Source: Vibrio injensis | Lineage (GTDB): Bacteria > Pseudomonadota > Gammaproteobacteria > Enterobacterales > Vibrionaceae | Reading direction: 5' to 3' | Assembly: GCF_001895205.1 (NCBI RefSeq) | Contig: NZ_BDJF01000006.1 | Coordinates: forward strand, 197,581-261,580 | Length of the DNA: 64,000 nt | Part shown: piece by piece, positions 29,046-38,159 of the stretch | Numbering within the stretch: the stretch's first letter is position 1 | Layout of the letters: the number at the start of each line of letters is the position of its first letter | Notes under the pieces: model-generated | The model's database searches: none | What the model saw: only the letters and a program-made list of their open reading frames with translations | Told to the model about the DNA's origin: nothing | Position numbers and translations under genes: made by a program

Positions 29046-30911
29046 ATGACTCTTGATATTTCGAAATATCCAACACTGGCCCTAGCAAATACCCCTGACG
29101 AACTGCGTAGCATGCCCAAAGAAATGCTACCTAAGCTTTGTGATGAGTTACGTACCTATTTACTGAATTCAGTCAGTCGCTCTAGTGGTCACTTGGCCTC
29201 TGGATTAGGCACGGTAGAACTAACCGTCGCTTTGCATTACGTCTACCAGACCCCTTTTGATAAACTAATTTGGGATGTCGGCCATCAAGCTTATCCCCAT
29301 AAAATACTCACTGGCCGCCGCGAGCAGATGTCGACCATTCGTCAAAAAGATGGACTGCATCCTTTTCCTTGGCGAGAAGAGAGCGAGTATGACACCCTCT
29401 CTGTTGGTCACTCATCAACCTCTATCAGTGCTGCGCTCGGCGTCGCTATTTGCGCCGCGAAAGAAGCCAAAGGACGTAAAGTCGTCAGTGTGATTGGTGA
29501 TGGTGCGATCACCGCAGGAATGGCATTTGAAGCCATGAACCACGCAGGCGATGTCGACAGCGATATGCTGGTTATCTTAAATGATAATGAAATGTCGATT
29601 TCAGAAAACGTCGGCGCACTCAATAACCATTTGGCGCAATTACTGTCTGGCAGTTTATACACTTCGATACGTGAAGGCGGCAAAAAAGTTTTATCGGGCA
29701 TTCCACCGATTAAAGAGCTGGTACGACGTACCGAAGAGCATTTAAAAGGTATGGTCGTACCTGGGACGCTATTTGAAGAATTCGGCTTTAATTATATCGG
29801 TCCGATTGACGGTCATGATGTGTTAGAACTGATTAAAACCATCAAAAACATGCGTGAACTGAAAGGTCCGCAGTTTTTGCATGTCATGACCAAAAAAGGC
29901 AAAGGCTACGCACCCGCAGAGAAAGACCCGATTGGCTACCATGGGGTTCCCAAGTTTGACCTAACACATACTAGCCTGCCAAAAAGTACAGACAGTAAAC
30001 CGACCTACTCAAAAATCTTTGGTGATTTTTTATGTGATATGGCCGCGCAAGATCCTAAATTAATGGCTATCACTCCTGCAATGCGCGAAGGCTCGGGGAT
30101 GGTGCGTTTCTCTAAAGAGTATCCTAATCAGTATTTTGATGTCGCGATTGCTGAGCAACATGCTGTCACCCTCGCAACAGGAATGGCCATCAGTGGCTAT
30201 CATCCGATTGTGGCGATTTACTCGACTTTTTTACAGCGCGGTTATGATCAATTGATCCATGATGTCGCGATCATGAATCTACCCGTGATGTTTGCCATTG
30301 ACCGTGCGGGATTAGTCGGTGCCGATGGTCAAACTCATCAAGGGGCATTTGATTTAAGCTTCTTACGCTGTATTCCCAACTTATTAATCATGGCTCCGGC
30401 TGATGAAAATGAATGTCGGCAAATGCTCTATACCGGTCATCAGCACCAAGGTCCAAGTGCCGTCCGTTATCCTCGTGGTACCGGCATGGGCGTGCAGATT
30501 GAAACAGATTTCACCCCACTGACGATTGGCAAAGGTCGCCTGATCCGTCAAGGAGAAAAAGTGGCAATCCTCAGTTTTGGCACCTTGTTACCTAATGCCT
30601 TACAAGCGGCGGAAGCCCTTAATGCCACCGTCGCCGATATGCGCTTTGTAAAACCACTTGATGAAGCATTGATCACTGAGTTAGCCAATAGCCATGACGT
30701 GCTGGTCACATTGGAAGAAAACGTTATTGCTGGCGGTGCTGGCGCGGCTGTGGTTGAGTATTTGATGGCGAAAAAACTTCTCAAACCAACCTTAAATCTG
30801 GGTTTGCCGGATCAATTTATAGCTCAAGGAACGCAAGAAGAGATGCATGCTGAGCTTGGTCTGGATGGTCTAGGAATAGAAACTGCGATTCGTGATTACT
30901 TGGCCAAGTAA
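29046..30911 (+). CDS. dxs: 1-deoxy-D-xylulose-5-phosphate synthase
   Basis: This thiamine-diphosphate enzyme makes DXP from pyruvate and glyceraldehyde 3-phosphate, the first step of the MEP isoprenoid pathway. The 621 residues have the transketolase-like order: [10 protein letters not shown] (about 79-88), the TPP/Mg site [18 protein letters not shown] with NDNEMSIS (about 151-190), the glutamate-bearing [13 protein letters not shown] in the pyrimidine domain, and a C-terminal domain. It ends the xseB-ispA-dxs operon before a strong terminator. The substrate pairing with the neighbouring ispA fits. Confidence 0.96.
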   Translation: MTLDISKYPTLALANTPDELRSMPKEMLPKLCDELRTYLLNSVSRSSGHLASGLGTVELTVALHYVYQTPFDKLIWDVGHQAYPHKILTGRREQMSTIRQKDGLHPFPWREESEYDTLSVGHSSTSISAALGVAICAAKEAKGRKVVSVIGDGAITAGMAFEAMNHAGDVDSDMLVILNDNEMSISENVGALNNHLAQLLSGSLYTSIREGGKKVLSGIPPIKELVRRTEEHLKGMVVPGTLFEEFGFNYIGPIDGHDVLELIKTIKNMRELKGPQFLHVMTKKGKGYAPAEKDPIGYHGVPKFDLTHTSLPKSTDSKPTYSKIFGDFLCDMAAQDPKLMAITPAMREGSGMVRFSKEYPNQYFDVAIAEQHAVTLATGMAISGYHPIVAIYSTFLQRGYDQLIHDVAIMNLPVMFAIDRAGLVGADGQTHQGAFDLSFLRCIPNLLIMAPADENECRQMLYTGHQHQGPSAVRYPRGTGMGVQIETDFTPLTIGKGRLIRQGEKVAILSFGTLLPNALQAAEALNATVADMRFVKPLDEALITELANSHDVLVTLEENVIAGGAGAAVVEYLMAKKLLKPTLNLGLPDQFIAQGTQEEMHAELGLDGLGIETAIRDYLAK

Positions 30912-30928
30912 TCAAAGAGAAAAAAGAA

Positions 30929-30955
30929 AACCTTCTCACTCGAGAAGGTTTTTTT
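30929..30955. terminator. Bidirectional terminator between dxs and truC
   Basis: AACCTTCTC-4 nt-GAGAAGGTT with T-runs on both strands. The truC stop codon (30936-30938) falls inside the stem. Confidence 0.88.
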
Positions 30956-31676
30956 GTTGCGGATCTGACCATGAAAAAGCGTTAAACAGGCGCTGCCAGC
31001 TCTCATCAAATCCAGCGCTTAAGGTGAGCATTTGCTCTGTATAAGGATGGATAAAACGCAATTGACTCGCGTGCAACATCAGACGCTGCACTTGATACTG
31101 CTCACGGTACAAACGATTATGTTTACCATCACCATGGGTGGTATCGCCAACAATCGGATGACGTAAATGAGCCATATGGCGCCGTAATTGATGTTTACGG
31201 CCGGTCTTCGGTTTCAATTCCATCAAACTGTAGCGGGTGGTGGCAAACTTGCCGGTAGAAAAAGGCACTTCAACGTTGGCTAACGGCTGATAAGCGGTGA
31301 TCGCCGATTGCGGCTCTTTATCTTGCTGAGCAAATTTATCGGCGATTTTATCCAGCTCTTGTTTAAGTGGATAATCCAAAACACCGGCTTGCTCAATCCA
31401 GCCTCGCACCACGGCATGGTAAGTTTTTTCCATTTGTTGACTAGCAAACATTGGCATCAGTATTGAAGCAACTTCACTGGATAACGCAAACACGAGTACA
31501 CCAGATGTCGGTCTATCTAAGCGGTGCAAAGGGAAAACATGTTGACCAATTTGATCGCGTAAGGTTTGCATCACAAATTGAGTTTCATGCTTATCCAACC
31601 AAGAGCGATGAACAAGCATACCCGCAGGCTTATTGACCGCGACCAGATACGGGTCTTGATAAATGATCTCTAACAT
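30936..31676 (-). CDS. truC: tRNA pseudouridine(65) synthase
   Basis: This RluA-family enzyme makes pseudouridine at position 65 of tRNA-Ile and tRNA-Asp in E. coli. The catalytic aspartate D54 is in HRLDRPTSG, with the family segments VNKPAGMLVH at 14-23 and KTGRKHQLRRHMA near 165. The 246 residues are typical. The ATG overlaps the yqcC stop by one base (TAATG), and in E. coli yqcC and truC are also neighbours. The 3' end runs into the dxs terminator. Confidence 0.94.
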   Translation of the reverse strand: MLEIIYQDPYLVAVNKPAGMLVHRSWLDKHETQFVMQTLRDQIGQHVFPLHRLDRPTSGVLVFALSSEVASILMPMFASQQMEKTYHAVVRGWIEQAGVLDYPLKQELDKIADKFAQQDKEPQSAITAYQPLANVEVPFSTGKFATTRYSLMELKPKTGRKHQLRRHMAHLRHPIVGDTTHGDGKHNRLYREQYQVQRLMLHASQLRFIHPYTEQMLTLSAGFDESWQRLFNAFSWSDPQQKNLLE

Positions 31677-31990
31677 TATTGTGCCACTCTATCTATCTCA
31701 ATTAACACTTCAATCAATGGCTGGTAGCCAGATTGATCTTTCCACGCTTCAACAAAATAAGGCGTTAACAAAAAACCTTTAGGCAAAGGTTGTTTCGTGT
31801 CGAGTAATTGCCACATTCGAGGTAAAAAAATCCATTGTAGCCATTCGTGTGGATGTAATGTATCAATAGCAAACGGCTCTCGACTGAGGAGCTTATCCTC
31901 CGTTGGGCAATGTTCTTGCCATAAAGCCGCCGCTTTGAGCTCTGTGGTTAGTTGTTGCAGTAAAATCGGTAAACGTGTTGGATAGATCAT
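31676..31990 (-). CDS. yqcC: YqcC family protein (DUF446)
   Basis: A 104-residue small protein of unknown function, with the YqcC core EPFAIDTLHPHEWLQWIFLPRM then LPKGFLLTPYFVEAW. The ATG giving MIYPTRLPILLQQL was preferred; a TTG one codon upstream is possible. It is coupled to truC. In E. coli csrB lies next to yqcC; here csrB is 2.3 kb away beyond other genes. Confidence 0.92.
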   Translation of the reverse strand: MIYPTRLPILLQQLTTELKAAALWQEHCPTEDKLLSREPFAIDTLHPHEWLQWIFLPRMWQLLDTKQPLPKGFLLTPYFVEAWKDQSGYQPLIEVLIEIDRVAQ

Positions 31991-32072
31991 CAATGTTTAT
32001 TTGTTGGGCCTTGAATTTGCGCCAAATGATACCATTTATTAAACAAAGAAAGTTAGGAACAAATAATCCCTT

Positions 32073-33119
32073 ATGCAGCCGATTCATACCCTCACCGATT
32101 TACTCAAACAGAGTGAAGTACACTATCAGATTTTTGATCTGGGACGGCGCATCCAACCCGTCGATGCACAACAATTTCACCATGTTGAACAAGCAAGACA
32201 ACCGTATCCTTACCCGTTGCAGCGTCAAGCTCATCTCGCCATTGTTTATTGGCATCAAAACCAACAGCCGTGGATATGGTTTGTAAAATTTACTCTTGAT
32301 GAACGCGGGTTATTGGCTCAAGCAGAAATAGGCCAATTTCTTAGTTACGTTCTTGAAGCAATGGGATCGCGGCTCACTGGCGAATTAACCGAAGCTCAAC
32401 AACAAAAGCTGGCTAATAATCCTTATACCTTTAAACCAAGCGAAGAAAAAATGGCGGTCATTCATAGCCAAATTCGCCAGCAGCTTTCATTACCTAGTAG
32501 TCAATACTATGAACATGCTCAACATTACTTAACAGGTGATTTAGGATGGGATAACTGGCAAACTGTTGGTCTACAAGGTATTAGCGATATCTGCGCGCGT
32601 CTTAACGATAGCAACAATAGTCAGTTAATCATCAACGCACTCGCTCATTTACCTTCGCCTGTCCTTTATGCTCTGCTCGGCTCACTTGAACACAGCTCAT
32701 TACCCAATGACCTAGCACAGGCTCTCGATGAGAAATTACGAGCTTGCATTACGCAACCTGAATGTGACCTATTTTTATTGGCTGCGTTGATCCGAGCACT
32801 CTCTGGAGGGACGCCAGATCAGCTAGCTCAATGGATTGATCAAGTGTTGGATGACTGTTCTTTTTGTCACCCAGAAGTGCTGATTGCTATCGCCGGTCGT
32901 TGTTGGTCTGCGCTAAAACAAAGCGGACGTGCTCAACGATTTTTACTGCGCCTAGCACAAAGTGGCGATCAAAACTTATTTAATCAAATTTTTGCTGATT
33001 TAGTCATGCTGCCAGAGCTGCGAGTCGTGCTATTACCGCTACTCCATAGCAGCCCATCACCAGAATTAACCCAAGCGTTGGTCAATTTACAACGTGCCAC
33101 CAAACCTTCATCGCCATAA
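32073..33119 (+). CDS. DUF3549 family protein
   Basis: A 348-residue protein I place in DUF3549 from its N-terminus (HTLTDLLKQSEVHYQIFDLGRRIQ) and the internal VYWHQNQQPWIWFVKFTLDERGLL. The C-terminal half is helical, with repeats of leucine-rich stretches. No catalytic motif is seen. The ATG follows AGGAAC-type sequence. It is divergent from yqcC and forms a pair with the DUF3301 gene 10 bp downstream. Function unknown. Confidence 0.82.
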   Translation: MQPIHTLTDLLKQSEVHYQIFDLGRRIQPVDAQQFHHVEQARQPYPYPLQRQAHLAIVYWHQNQQPWIWFVKFTLDERGLLAQAEIGQFLSYVLEAMGSRLTGELTEAQQQKLANNPYTFKPSEEKMAVIHSQIRQQLSLPSSQYYEHAQHYLTGDLGWDNWQTVGLQGISDICARLNDSNNSQLIINALAHLPSPVLYALLGSLEHSSLPNDLAQALDEKLRACITQPECDLFLLAALIRALSGGTPDQLAQWIDQVLDDCSFCHPEVLIAIAGRCWSALKQSGRAQRFLLRLAQSGDQNLFNQIFADLVMLPELRVVLLPLLHSSPSPELTQALVNLQRATKPSSP

Positions 33120-33129
33120 AGGAAAGCGA

Positions 33130-33432
33130 ATGATCGATAACCTTATTGGCATTATTCTACTGAGCTTAGTCTGTTATGCATTTTGGCAGCAGCGTCGTCA
33201 ATCAGAAATAGCTAAACAATGTATAGCACGCAAATGTGCCGCCTTGGATTTACAGCTACTCAGTGTCTCTTTTGGACAGCATAAATGGAAAACGCCAGCT
33301 CATCGCTGGCGTTGGCATACGGTCTATTATTTTGAATTCTCGGCACTTGGCGATGATTGCTATCAAGGGCAACTGGTGATGGTCGGCTTTACCCCCTCCG
33401 GCTTTCATCTGCCACCGCACCGAATGCTTTAG
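33130..33432 (+). CDS. DUF3301 family membrane-anchored protein
   Basis: A 100-residue protein with one N-terminal membrane segment (about 5-20, LIGIILLSLVCYAFW), a basic patch and then a small beta-rich domain with the pattern RKCAALDLQLLSVSF and HRWRWHTVYYFEFS. This is the DUF3301 pattern. I chose the ATG after AAGGAAAGCG, giving MIDNLIGIILLS. It is the second gene of the DUF3549-DUF3301 pair. Function unknown. Confidence 0.85.
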   Translation: MIDNLIGIILLSLVCYAFWQQRRQSEIAKQCIARKCAALDLQLLSVSFGQHKWKTPAHRWRWHTVYYFEFSALGDDCYQGQLVMVGFTPSGFHLPPHRML

Positions 33433-33445
33433 ATTTTCGACAAAC

Positions 33446-33958
33446 TCAAAGAGAGTAAGTGGAGAATGCAGAAAATTCGCTTTGGCGTTGCCATTGATAC
33501 TCATAAAATACGCCAAAAATGTCGTCTTCCGTTCTTATAGACACAAAGCCTAATTTATCCAAAATAGATTGGGCCGCCGCATGCTGAGCGTTCACTTTGG
33601 CTATCACCTTATCAAGGTGTAATCGTTGACAAATTTTAGGGAAAAAAGCCTGTAATGCCTCATTAGCAATGCCTTGTCCCCAATAACTTTTATCGAACAC
33701 AAAACCCAACTCAGCACTCTGCTCATCAAGCTCAACGAACAAATGCCCCATGTATTCACGATTGTAATTGTCCAGCACCGCCATGGCATGTAAGTGAGGG
33801 TCATGTAAAATACGTTGAAATTGCTGTCTCGCCGCAGCCACGGTTTTCGGACCATTCATTTGAGCCCGATTTTTAGCACAGCAATTAAGCATCAAAAAAT
33901 CAGATTCAAACGTCTCGGTATATGGCACTATCAAAGTTCTACGCGTTACAATCGTCAC
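33446..33958 (-). CDS. GNAT family N-acetyltransferase
   Basis: A 170-residue RimJ/RimL-type acetyltransferase. The acetyl-CoA pyrophosphate loop is YWGQGIANEAL, preceded by ELGFVFD and followed by VIAKVNAQHAAAQSILDKLGFV, the usual order. The start is GTG with AAGGA upstream (frame MTIVTRRTLIV). It is convergent with the DUF3301 gene. The substrate is not predictable. Confidence 0.86.
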   Translation of the reverse strand: MTIVTRRTLIVPYTETFESDFLMLNCCAKNRAQMNGPKTVAAARQQFQRILHDPHLHAMAVLDNYNREYMGHLFVELDEQSAELGFVFDKSYWGQGIANEALQAFFPKICQRLHLDKVIAKVNAQHAAAQSILDKLGFVSIRTEDDIFGVFYEYQWQRQSEFSAFSTYSL

Positions 33959-34275
33959 GGACCATCCTTGTATTCAACAATATCAATTCTCTCAATACCA
34001 GAAATAGGTAATAAGACAGGGCGCCGCACTCCGCCTCAATTATAATGATGGCATCATCACGACAACCTTGTAACTTTACCGTATAGCGGTATAAACAGCG
34101 CTAAGCCACTGCGGAGTTTTCTTGAAGAAGTAGGCGAAAGTAAACCAATCCCAACGATGACGTATTGATCTTGATGTCAATATTCTCAACATCACATTAT
34201 TATAATTCTCATTATACTCAAATAGTTCGATGTTACCTGCAGCGATATCATAGTTTTCGTGGCTTCATCTGAACT

Positions 34276-34667
34276 AAGAAAAGCCCCGACACTCATGGTA
34301 TCGGGGCTTAAGTCTTACTTATAGCAATCCAGCTACTTGTTCGTGCTCCCTGCATCGTCCCTAATAGTAGCGGTACAATCCAGTGACCTTATCCTATGCA
34401 TCGCCACCCTGGCGGTGTCCTATTCATCCGTGACACCAATCTATCCTGATCAGTTTACTTCACTTGTTCCTTGAGCGGTGTCCTACCTTCATCCTGATGG
34501 TGTCCCGACCTATTCCATAGGGTCCTGCTGTCCTTGCCCATCAACCTCATGTCAATGGTCATGTCCTTAATGAGTCCTAATCCTTACGGTAACATTCCCG
34601 TTCACCGTCTCATCCTTGAAGCAACATTCCTTGTGTCATTCCTATTCCCTGTCACATCCGCTGCGAC
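34276..34667 (-). ncRNA. csrB: CsrB-family regulatory RNA (CsrA sponge)
   Basis: About 392 nt on the minus strand with about 24 GGA motifs, many in hairpin-like repeats such as CAGGATG and TAGGACACC. CsrB RNAs bind many CsrA dimers through such motifs and so relieve CsrA control. The 3' part AGGGAGC...AGTAGCTGGATTGC matches the E. coli CsrB end. A terminator AGCCCCGA/TCGGGGCT with a T-rich tail closes the RNA. The 5' end is set by the promoter. The region has no credible protein gene. The rest of 33959-34955 holds the promoter and upstream box described separately. Confidence 0.93.
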
Positions 34668-34674
34668 AACTATT

Positions 34675-34702
34675 AATCTATCTACTTTTACCGATGATTC
34701 AA
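34675..34702 (-). promoter_or_regulatory. Promoter of csrB
   Basis: On the minus strand, TTGAAT (34697-34702) and TAGATT (34675-34680) are 16 bp apart, with the predicted start at the G near 34667. The sequence upstream is A/T-rich. Confidence 0.6.
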
Positions 34703-34826
34703 TCCCTAGTTCATTATTGATATCAACCAAAGAGATTAAAATTAAAAATTTTTCAATAAAAAACAATTAATTAAAAAAGGTGCATATTAAAATCTCAATA
34801 AAATCGCGCTGTTATCGCACATTACA

Positions 34827-34844
34827 AGTAAGCGATCTCTTACA
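34827..34844 (-). promoter_or_regulatory. VarA/UvrY (GacA-type) box upstream of csrB
   Basis: On the minus strand TGTAAG-AGATCG-CTTACT matches the GacA/UvrY/VarA consensus TGTAAG-N6-CTTACA at all but the last base. It is about 160-175 bp upstream of the csrB start, where response-regulator sites for Csr sponge RNAs are known to sit. Confidence 0.82.
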
Positions 34845-34955
34845 ATCTACTCCCTCTTTTGCTAACGAAAAAGCTAGACGGACAGAAGATAAAACTCAAC
34901 ACACCGCTCTCATTTATGGGTAAGATAGGCCCTATCGATTGCACAAGGACAGATT

Positions 34956-35258
34956 ATGCTCAGTAAAGATTTATCACATGAATTGCAGGCTATTTTCACT
35001 CATTTACAACAACAAGGAAAAGAGCCAACGGTTGCTCTGGTGAAATCTCGCCTTAGCACATCTCTCCCCATGCCTGCGATTATTGCGGCAATAAAAAGTT
35101 GGAAACAAACCCAGCGAGCTCCAAAGGTTGAAACCAATAAAACGCCGCCATTGACCGACCAACAACGTATTACCCAACTTGAACAGCAACTCGCGCGGCT
35201 GATCACCAAAGTTGATCAGTTAGAAGCAGCACTGAACCATCAGAAGGAATCAAAATGA
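34956..35258 (+). CDS. Small coiled-coil protein, possible KfrA/DNA-binding-like N-terminus
   Basis: A 100-residue protein I do not recognise. The N-terminal 50 residues ([29 protein letters not shown]) resemble, weakly, the winged-helix region of KfrA-type DNA-binding proteins. A proline-rich linker follows, then a C-terminal coiled coil ([25 protein letters not shown]). Its stop overlaps the yaiI ATG as ATGA, so the two are translationally coupled. A DNA-binding role is only a guess. Confidence 0.6.
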   Translation: MLSKDLSHELQAIFTHLQQQGKEPTVALVKSRLSTSLPMPAIIAAIKSWKQTQRAPKVETNKTPPLTDQQRITQLEQQLARLITKVDQLEAALNHQKESK

Positions 35259-35701
35259 AAATTTGGGTCGATGCCGACGCTTGTCCAAAAGTGATAAGAG
35301 AAACACTGATCAGAGCCGCTGAACGCACGGGAGTAGAATGCACGTTTGTTGCCAATCATCAAATACCACTCCCTAAACGCAGTAATATCATCGCATTACA
35401 AGTGCCTAGTGGGTTTGATATTGCTGATAATGAAATTGTTAAGCGGGTAGAAAAAGGCAATTTAGTGATCACCTCAGACATACCATTGGCCGATGAAGTG
35501 ATCACTAAAGGTGCATTAGCACTGAGTTCACGAGGAGAGCTGTTTACCACCGAAACCATTAAAGCCAGACTGAACATACGAGATTTTCTCGATACCATGC
35601 GCTCAAGCGGTATTCAAACGGGTGGTCCCAATGCGTTATCTCAAACCGAGCGACGTGAATTCGCTAACCATCTCGATCGCTGGTTGACTCGCCGACGCTA
35701 A
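35255..35701 (+). CDS. yaiI: YaiI/YqxD family protein (UPF0178, DUF188)
   Basis: A 148-residue protein of the NYN/PIN-like UPF0178 family, of unknown function. Signature [19 protein letters not shown], then [25 protein letters not shown] and the C-terminal [27 protein letters not shown]. Acidic residues in DADACP are compatible with a metal-dependent nuclease fold, but no activity is established to my knowledge. It is coupled to the upstream coiled-coil gene by an ATGA overlap. Confidence 0.92.
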   Translation: MKIWVDADACPKVIRETLIRAAERTGVECTFVANHQIPLPKRSNIIALQVPSGFDIADNEIVKRVEKGNLVITSDIPLADEVITKGALALSSRGELFTTETIKARLNIRDFLDTMRSSGIQTGGPNALSQTERREFANHLDRWLTRRR

Positions 35702-35736
35702 ACGTTATCAGATAATCTTTCGCTTCACTTAGGATC

Positions 35737-35775
35737 AAAAAACGCCGCTGCCATTTTCATCATCGCAGCGGCGTT
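35737..35775 (-). terminator. Terminator of the first AbgT gene
   Basis: On the minus strand AACGCCGCTG-15 nt-CAGCGGCGTT is followed by six T, about 35 bp after the transporter stop. Confidence 0.88.
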
Positions 35776-35809
35776 AACCTACTCTAAGCTTGAACTAAAC
35801 CAAACTAGC

Positions 35810-37399
35810 TTAAGGAATGTAGTAGGTTGCGGCGCCCGGCCCTACCGGCATACCCAGCACAAACACCCATACAAAGAACAGCAAACTCCAACCTAATGTA
35901 AAGACAATAGTGTAAGGAATCATGACTGCAATCAAGGTGCCAATGCCTAGATTTTTAATGTATCGACTCGCAATCGCTAGTATCAAACCAAAATAACTCA
36001 TCATCGGGGTAATAATATTGGTCACAGAGTCACCAATACGGTACGCCGCCTGAATCGTCTCCGGCGCATAGCCAACAAGCATCAACATAGGTACAAAAAT
36101 AGGAGCCGTTACTGCCCATTGTGCTGAAGCTGAACCGATCATCAGGTTAATAAATCCACACATCAGAATAAAAGCAAAAAACAGCATTGGTCCAGTCAAA
36201 CCAATAGTTTGCAAAAAGGAAGCACCACCGACAGCAAACACTTGACCAAAGTTAGTCCAGCTAAAAAATGCTACAAACTGGGCAGCAAAGAAAACTAATA
36301 CGATGTACATCCCCATTGAAGACATGGATTTTGCCATCGCATCAATCACATCGCGATCGTTTTTCATCGTACCAACGACTTTACCGTAGACAAAGCCAGG
36401 GACAGCAAAGAACACAAATATGAAAGCGACGATGCTGCGTAAGAACGGGGAACCAGCAACTAGTCCAGTTTCAGGATGACGCAATACGCCATTTTCCGGC
36501 ACAATCGTCCAAGCCAATAAACCACAAACAACCAAGGTTGCTAAACCAGCAAACTTAAGACCTTTTTTCTCAATATCTGTCAAAAAGCCCATTTTATCTT
36601 GTGATAGATCATCGCCCGCTTCAGCCACATCATACTTACCGAGTTTAGGCTCAACAATTTTTTCCGTTACCCAAGCACCGGCAATCGCAATAAAGAAGGT
36701 GGAAACGGCCATAAAGTACCAGTTAACCTCTGGACCGACGATGTATTCAGGATCCAAAATTCTCGCCGCCGTCTCCGTAATCCCAGAAAGCAGCGGATCG
36801 ACCGTACCAATGAGTAGGTTGGCAGAATAACCACCAGAAACACCCGCAAACGCAGCCGCTAAGCCTGCTAAAGGATGACGCCCCAATGAATGGAACAGCA
36901 TGGCGGCAAGTGGAATAAGCACCACATAACCTAATTCACCTGCCGTGTTGGACATGATACCAGCGAACACCACAGTAAAAGTGACCATGCGTTGTGAAGC
37001 GCCCATCACCATGCCACGGATCGCAGCAGACAGCAGGCCAGAATGCTCAGCAATCGATACCCCTAACATGGCAACCAACACCGTGCCCAAAGGAGCAAAA
37101 CCGGTAAAGTTAGTGACAAGATTGGTCACAATGCGCTGTAAACCATCGCCATTAAGTAGGCTGACCACATGGATCATACCATCAGCAGCCCGGCCCCTTG
37201 CTCCTTCTGGTCGAGGATCGACAACGGATATTTCAAAATAACCCGCAATACCTGAGGCGACTAAAATTGCCACGCAAAAAATGGCAAACAGTGTGATGGG
37301 ATGAGGTAATAAATTCCCTAAATATTCCACAGCATCTAAAAATCGCGTAAAGCGTGGTTTTTTCGGTGCTGGTTGATTAATCGAAGCAGATGAACTCAT
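35810..37399 (-). CDS. AbgT family transporter (p-aminobenzoyl-glutamate type), copy 1
   Basis: A 529-residue inner-membrane transporter with about 11-13 hydrophobic segments. The AbgT family imports p-aminobenzoyl-glutamate, and some members export sulfonamides. Family blocks are GFAPLGTVLVAMLGVSIAEHSG, AGELGYVVLIPLAAMLF, GGYSANLLIGTVDPLLSG and MIGSASAQWAVTAPIF. A strong ribosome site (AAGGAGGG) precedes the ATG. No abgA or abgB hydrolase is nearby, so the role of the imported compound is unclear. A second copy lies at 52203-53762. Confidence 0.88.
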   Translation of the reverse strand: MSSSASINQPAPKKPRFTRFLDAVEYLGNLLPHPITLFAIFCVAILVASGIAGYFEISVVDPRPEGARGRAADGMIHVVSLLNGDGLQRIVTNLVTNFTGFAPLGTVLVAMLGVSIAEHSGLLSAAIRGMVMGASQRMVTFTVVFAGIMSNTAGELGYVVLIPLAAMLFHSLGRHPLAGLAAAFAGVSGGYSANLLIGTVDPLLSGITETAARILDPEYIVGPEVNWYFMAVSTFFIAIAGAWVTEKIVEPKLGKYDVAEAGDDLSQDKMGFLTDIEKKGLKFAGLATLVVCGLLAWTIVPENGVLRHPETGLVAGSPFLRSIVAFIFVFFAVPGFVYGKVVGTMKNDRDVIDAMAKSMSSMGMYIVLVFFAAQFVAFFSWTNFGQVFAVGGASFLQTIGLTGPMLFFAFILMCGFINLMIGSASAQWAVTAPIFVPMLMLVGYAPETIQAAYRIGDSVTNIITPMMSYFGLILAIASRYIKNLGIGTLIAVMIPYTIVFTLGWSLLFFVWVFVLGMPVGPGAATYYIP

Positions 37400-37507
37400 C
37401 TGTTCCCTCCTTGTTATTATTCCTATGCATATATGACAGAAATGTCAAAAGCGAGCGCAGGTTACTTGAGGAGACGAATAAGTAAAAATTGAAGATGTTA
37501 CTAAATG

Positions 37508-37528
37508 TAAAAATAAGTCTTATTTTTA
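37508..37528. other. A/T-rich inverted repeat in the 3' region of rpmJ2
   Basis: TAAAAATAAG and CTTATTTTTA form a 10-bp inverted repeat around a single T, between the rpmJ2 terminator and the abgT start. It may be a site or a second hairpin; nothing specific is recognised. Confidence 0.4.
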
Positions 37529-37540
37529 ACCAATTTTAAA

Positions 37541-37580
37541 CAAAAAATCAGATGATTAATCGGTAAATCAATCATCTGAT
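37541..37580 (-). terminator. Terminator of rpmE2-rpmJ2
   Basis: Perfect 11-bp stem ATCAGATGATT/AATCATCTGAT with a 12-nt loop, followed on the minus strand by six T, about 77 bp after the rpmJ2 stop. Confidence 0.85.
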
Positions 37581-37657
37581 GAGTCATTACTGTGTTACGT
37601 GTTTTGTGATCGAATCTAAGCAACACTCCCTAGCTACTCATGGCCCAATCCAATTTT

Positions 37658-37783
37658 TCAACGCTGCACGGCTTTAAAACGCGGATTGCTCTTACAAATC
37701 ACATACAAACGGCCCCGTCTTTTGACAATTTGGCAATCAGGATGACGTGATTTTGCGCTTTTTAATGAACTTAAAACTTTCAT
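37658..37783 (-). CDS. rpmJ2: Alternative 50S ribosomal protein L36 (type B)
   Basis: A 41-residue gene (also called ykgO) read as [18 protein letters not shown], then a basic body and the end RFKAVQR. It lacks the complete zinc-binding set of the housekeeping L36, as expected of the zinc-independent form. The start is 2 bp after the rpmE2 stop, so the pair is one operon under the Zur box. Too short to stand out by length, but its position and sequence make it clear. Confidence 0.92.
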   Translation of the reverse strand: MKVLSSLKSAKSRHPDCQIVKRRGRLYVICKSNPRFKAVQR

Positions 37784-37785
37784 GC

Positions 37786-38040
37786 TTATTCCTTAGTAAA
37801 TTGAGCAAAACGACGATTAAAGTTAGCCACACGTCCCTCTTTTTGAATCACACGCTGTTTACCCGTGTAGTAAGGATGCGACTCTGCTGACACTTCGACC
37901 GTAAAATAAGGGTAAGTTTTGCCATCTTGCCACTCGATCGTGCGATCGGTTTTTAATGTCGAACCAATCATAAAATATTTATCAACACTGGTATCATGAA
38001 ACACTACTGGTCGATATTCAGGATGAATTCCTGCTTTCAT
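37786..38040 (-). CDS. rpmE2: Alternative 50S ribosomal protein L31 (type B)
   Basis: An 84-residue L31 of the type-B form (ykgM), with no cysteines at all, so no zinc finger. In E. coli the paralogue replaces zinc-binding L31 when zinc is scarce and frees zinc. I chose the ATG giving [16 protein letters not shown]; an upstream start would enter the Zur-box region. Family blocks: IGSTLKT and [20 protein letters not shown]. Divergent from trmO. Confidence 0.95.
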   Translation of the reverse strand: MKAGIHPEYRPVVFHDTSVDKYFMIGSTLKTDRTIEWQDGKTYPYFTVEVSAESHPYYTGKQRVIQKEGRVANFNRRFAQFTKE

Positions 38041-38057
38041 AGCACACTCCAAAAATT

Positions 38058-38075
38058 GATACATTATAACATATC
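38058..38075 (-). promoter_or_regulatory. Zur box over the rpmE2-rpmJ2 promoter
   Basis: The near-palindrome GATACATTATAACATATC contains, on the minus strand, TGTTATAATGT, which resembles the Zur core TGTTATA-N-TATAACA. It lies 17 bp before the rpmE2 ATG and covers the -10-like TATAAT. An adjoining AATAATCATTATC (38077-38092 region) is Fur-like but weaker. Confidence 0.78.
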
Positions 38076-38159
38076 AATTAATAATCATTATCAACTAAAA
38101 ATGCAAGTAAAAAATGTGCTATGTTGGGATATCTCATACCCATTATTCTGCGTTAGGTT

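Noticed and set aside
34534..34770. Plus-strand 78-codon frame in the csrB region
   Set aside because: Antisense to csrB, no ribosome site, and composition follows the GGA motifs.
38077..38095. Fur-like AATAATCATTATC beside the Zur box
   Set aside because: Only about half of the consensus; the Zur reading explains the context better.
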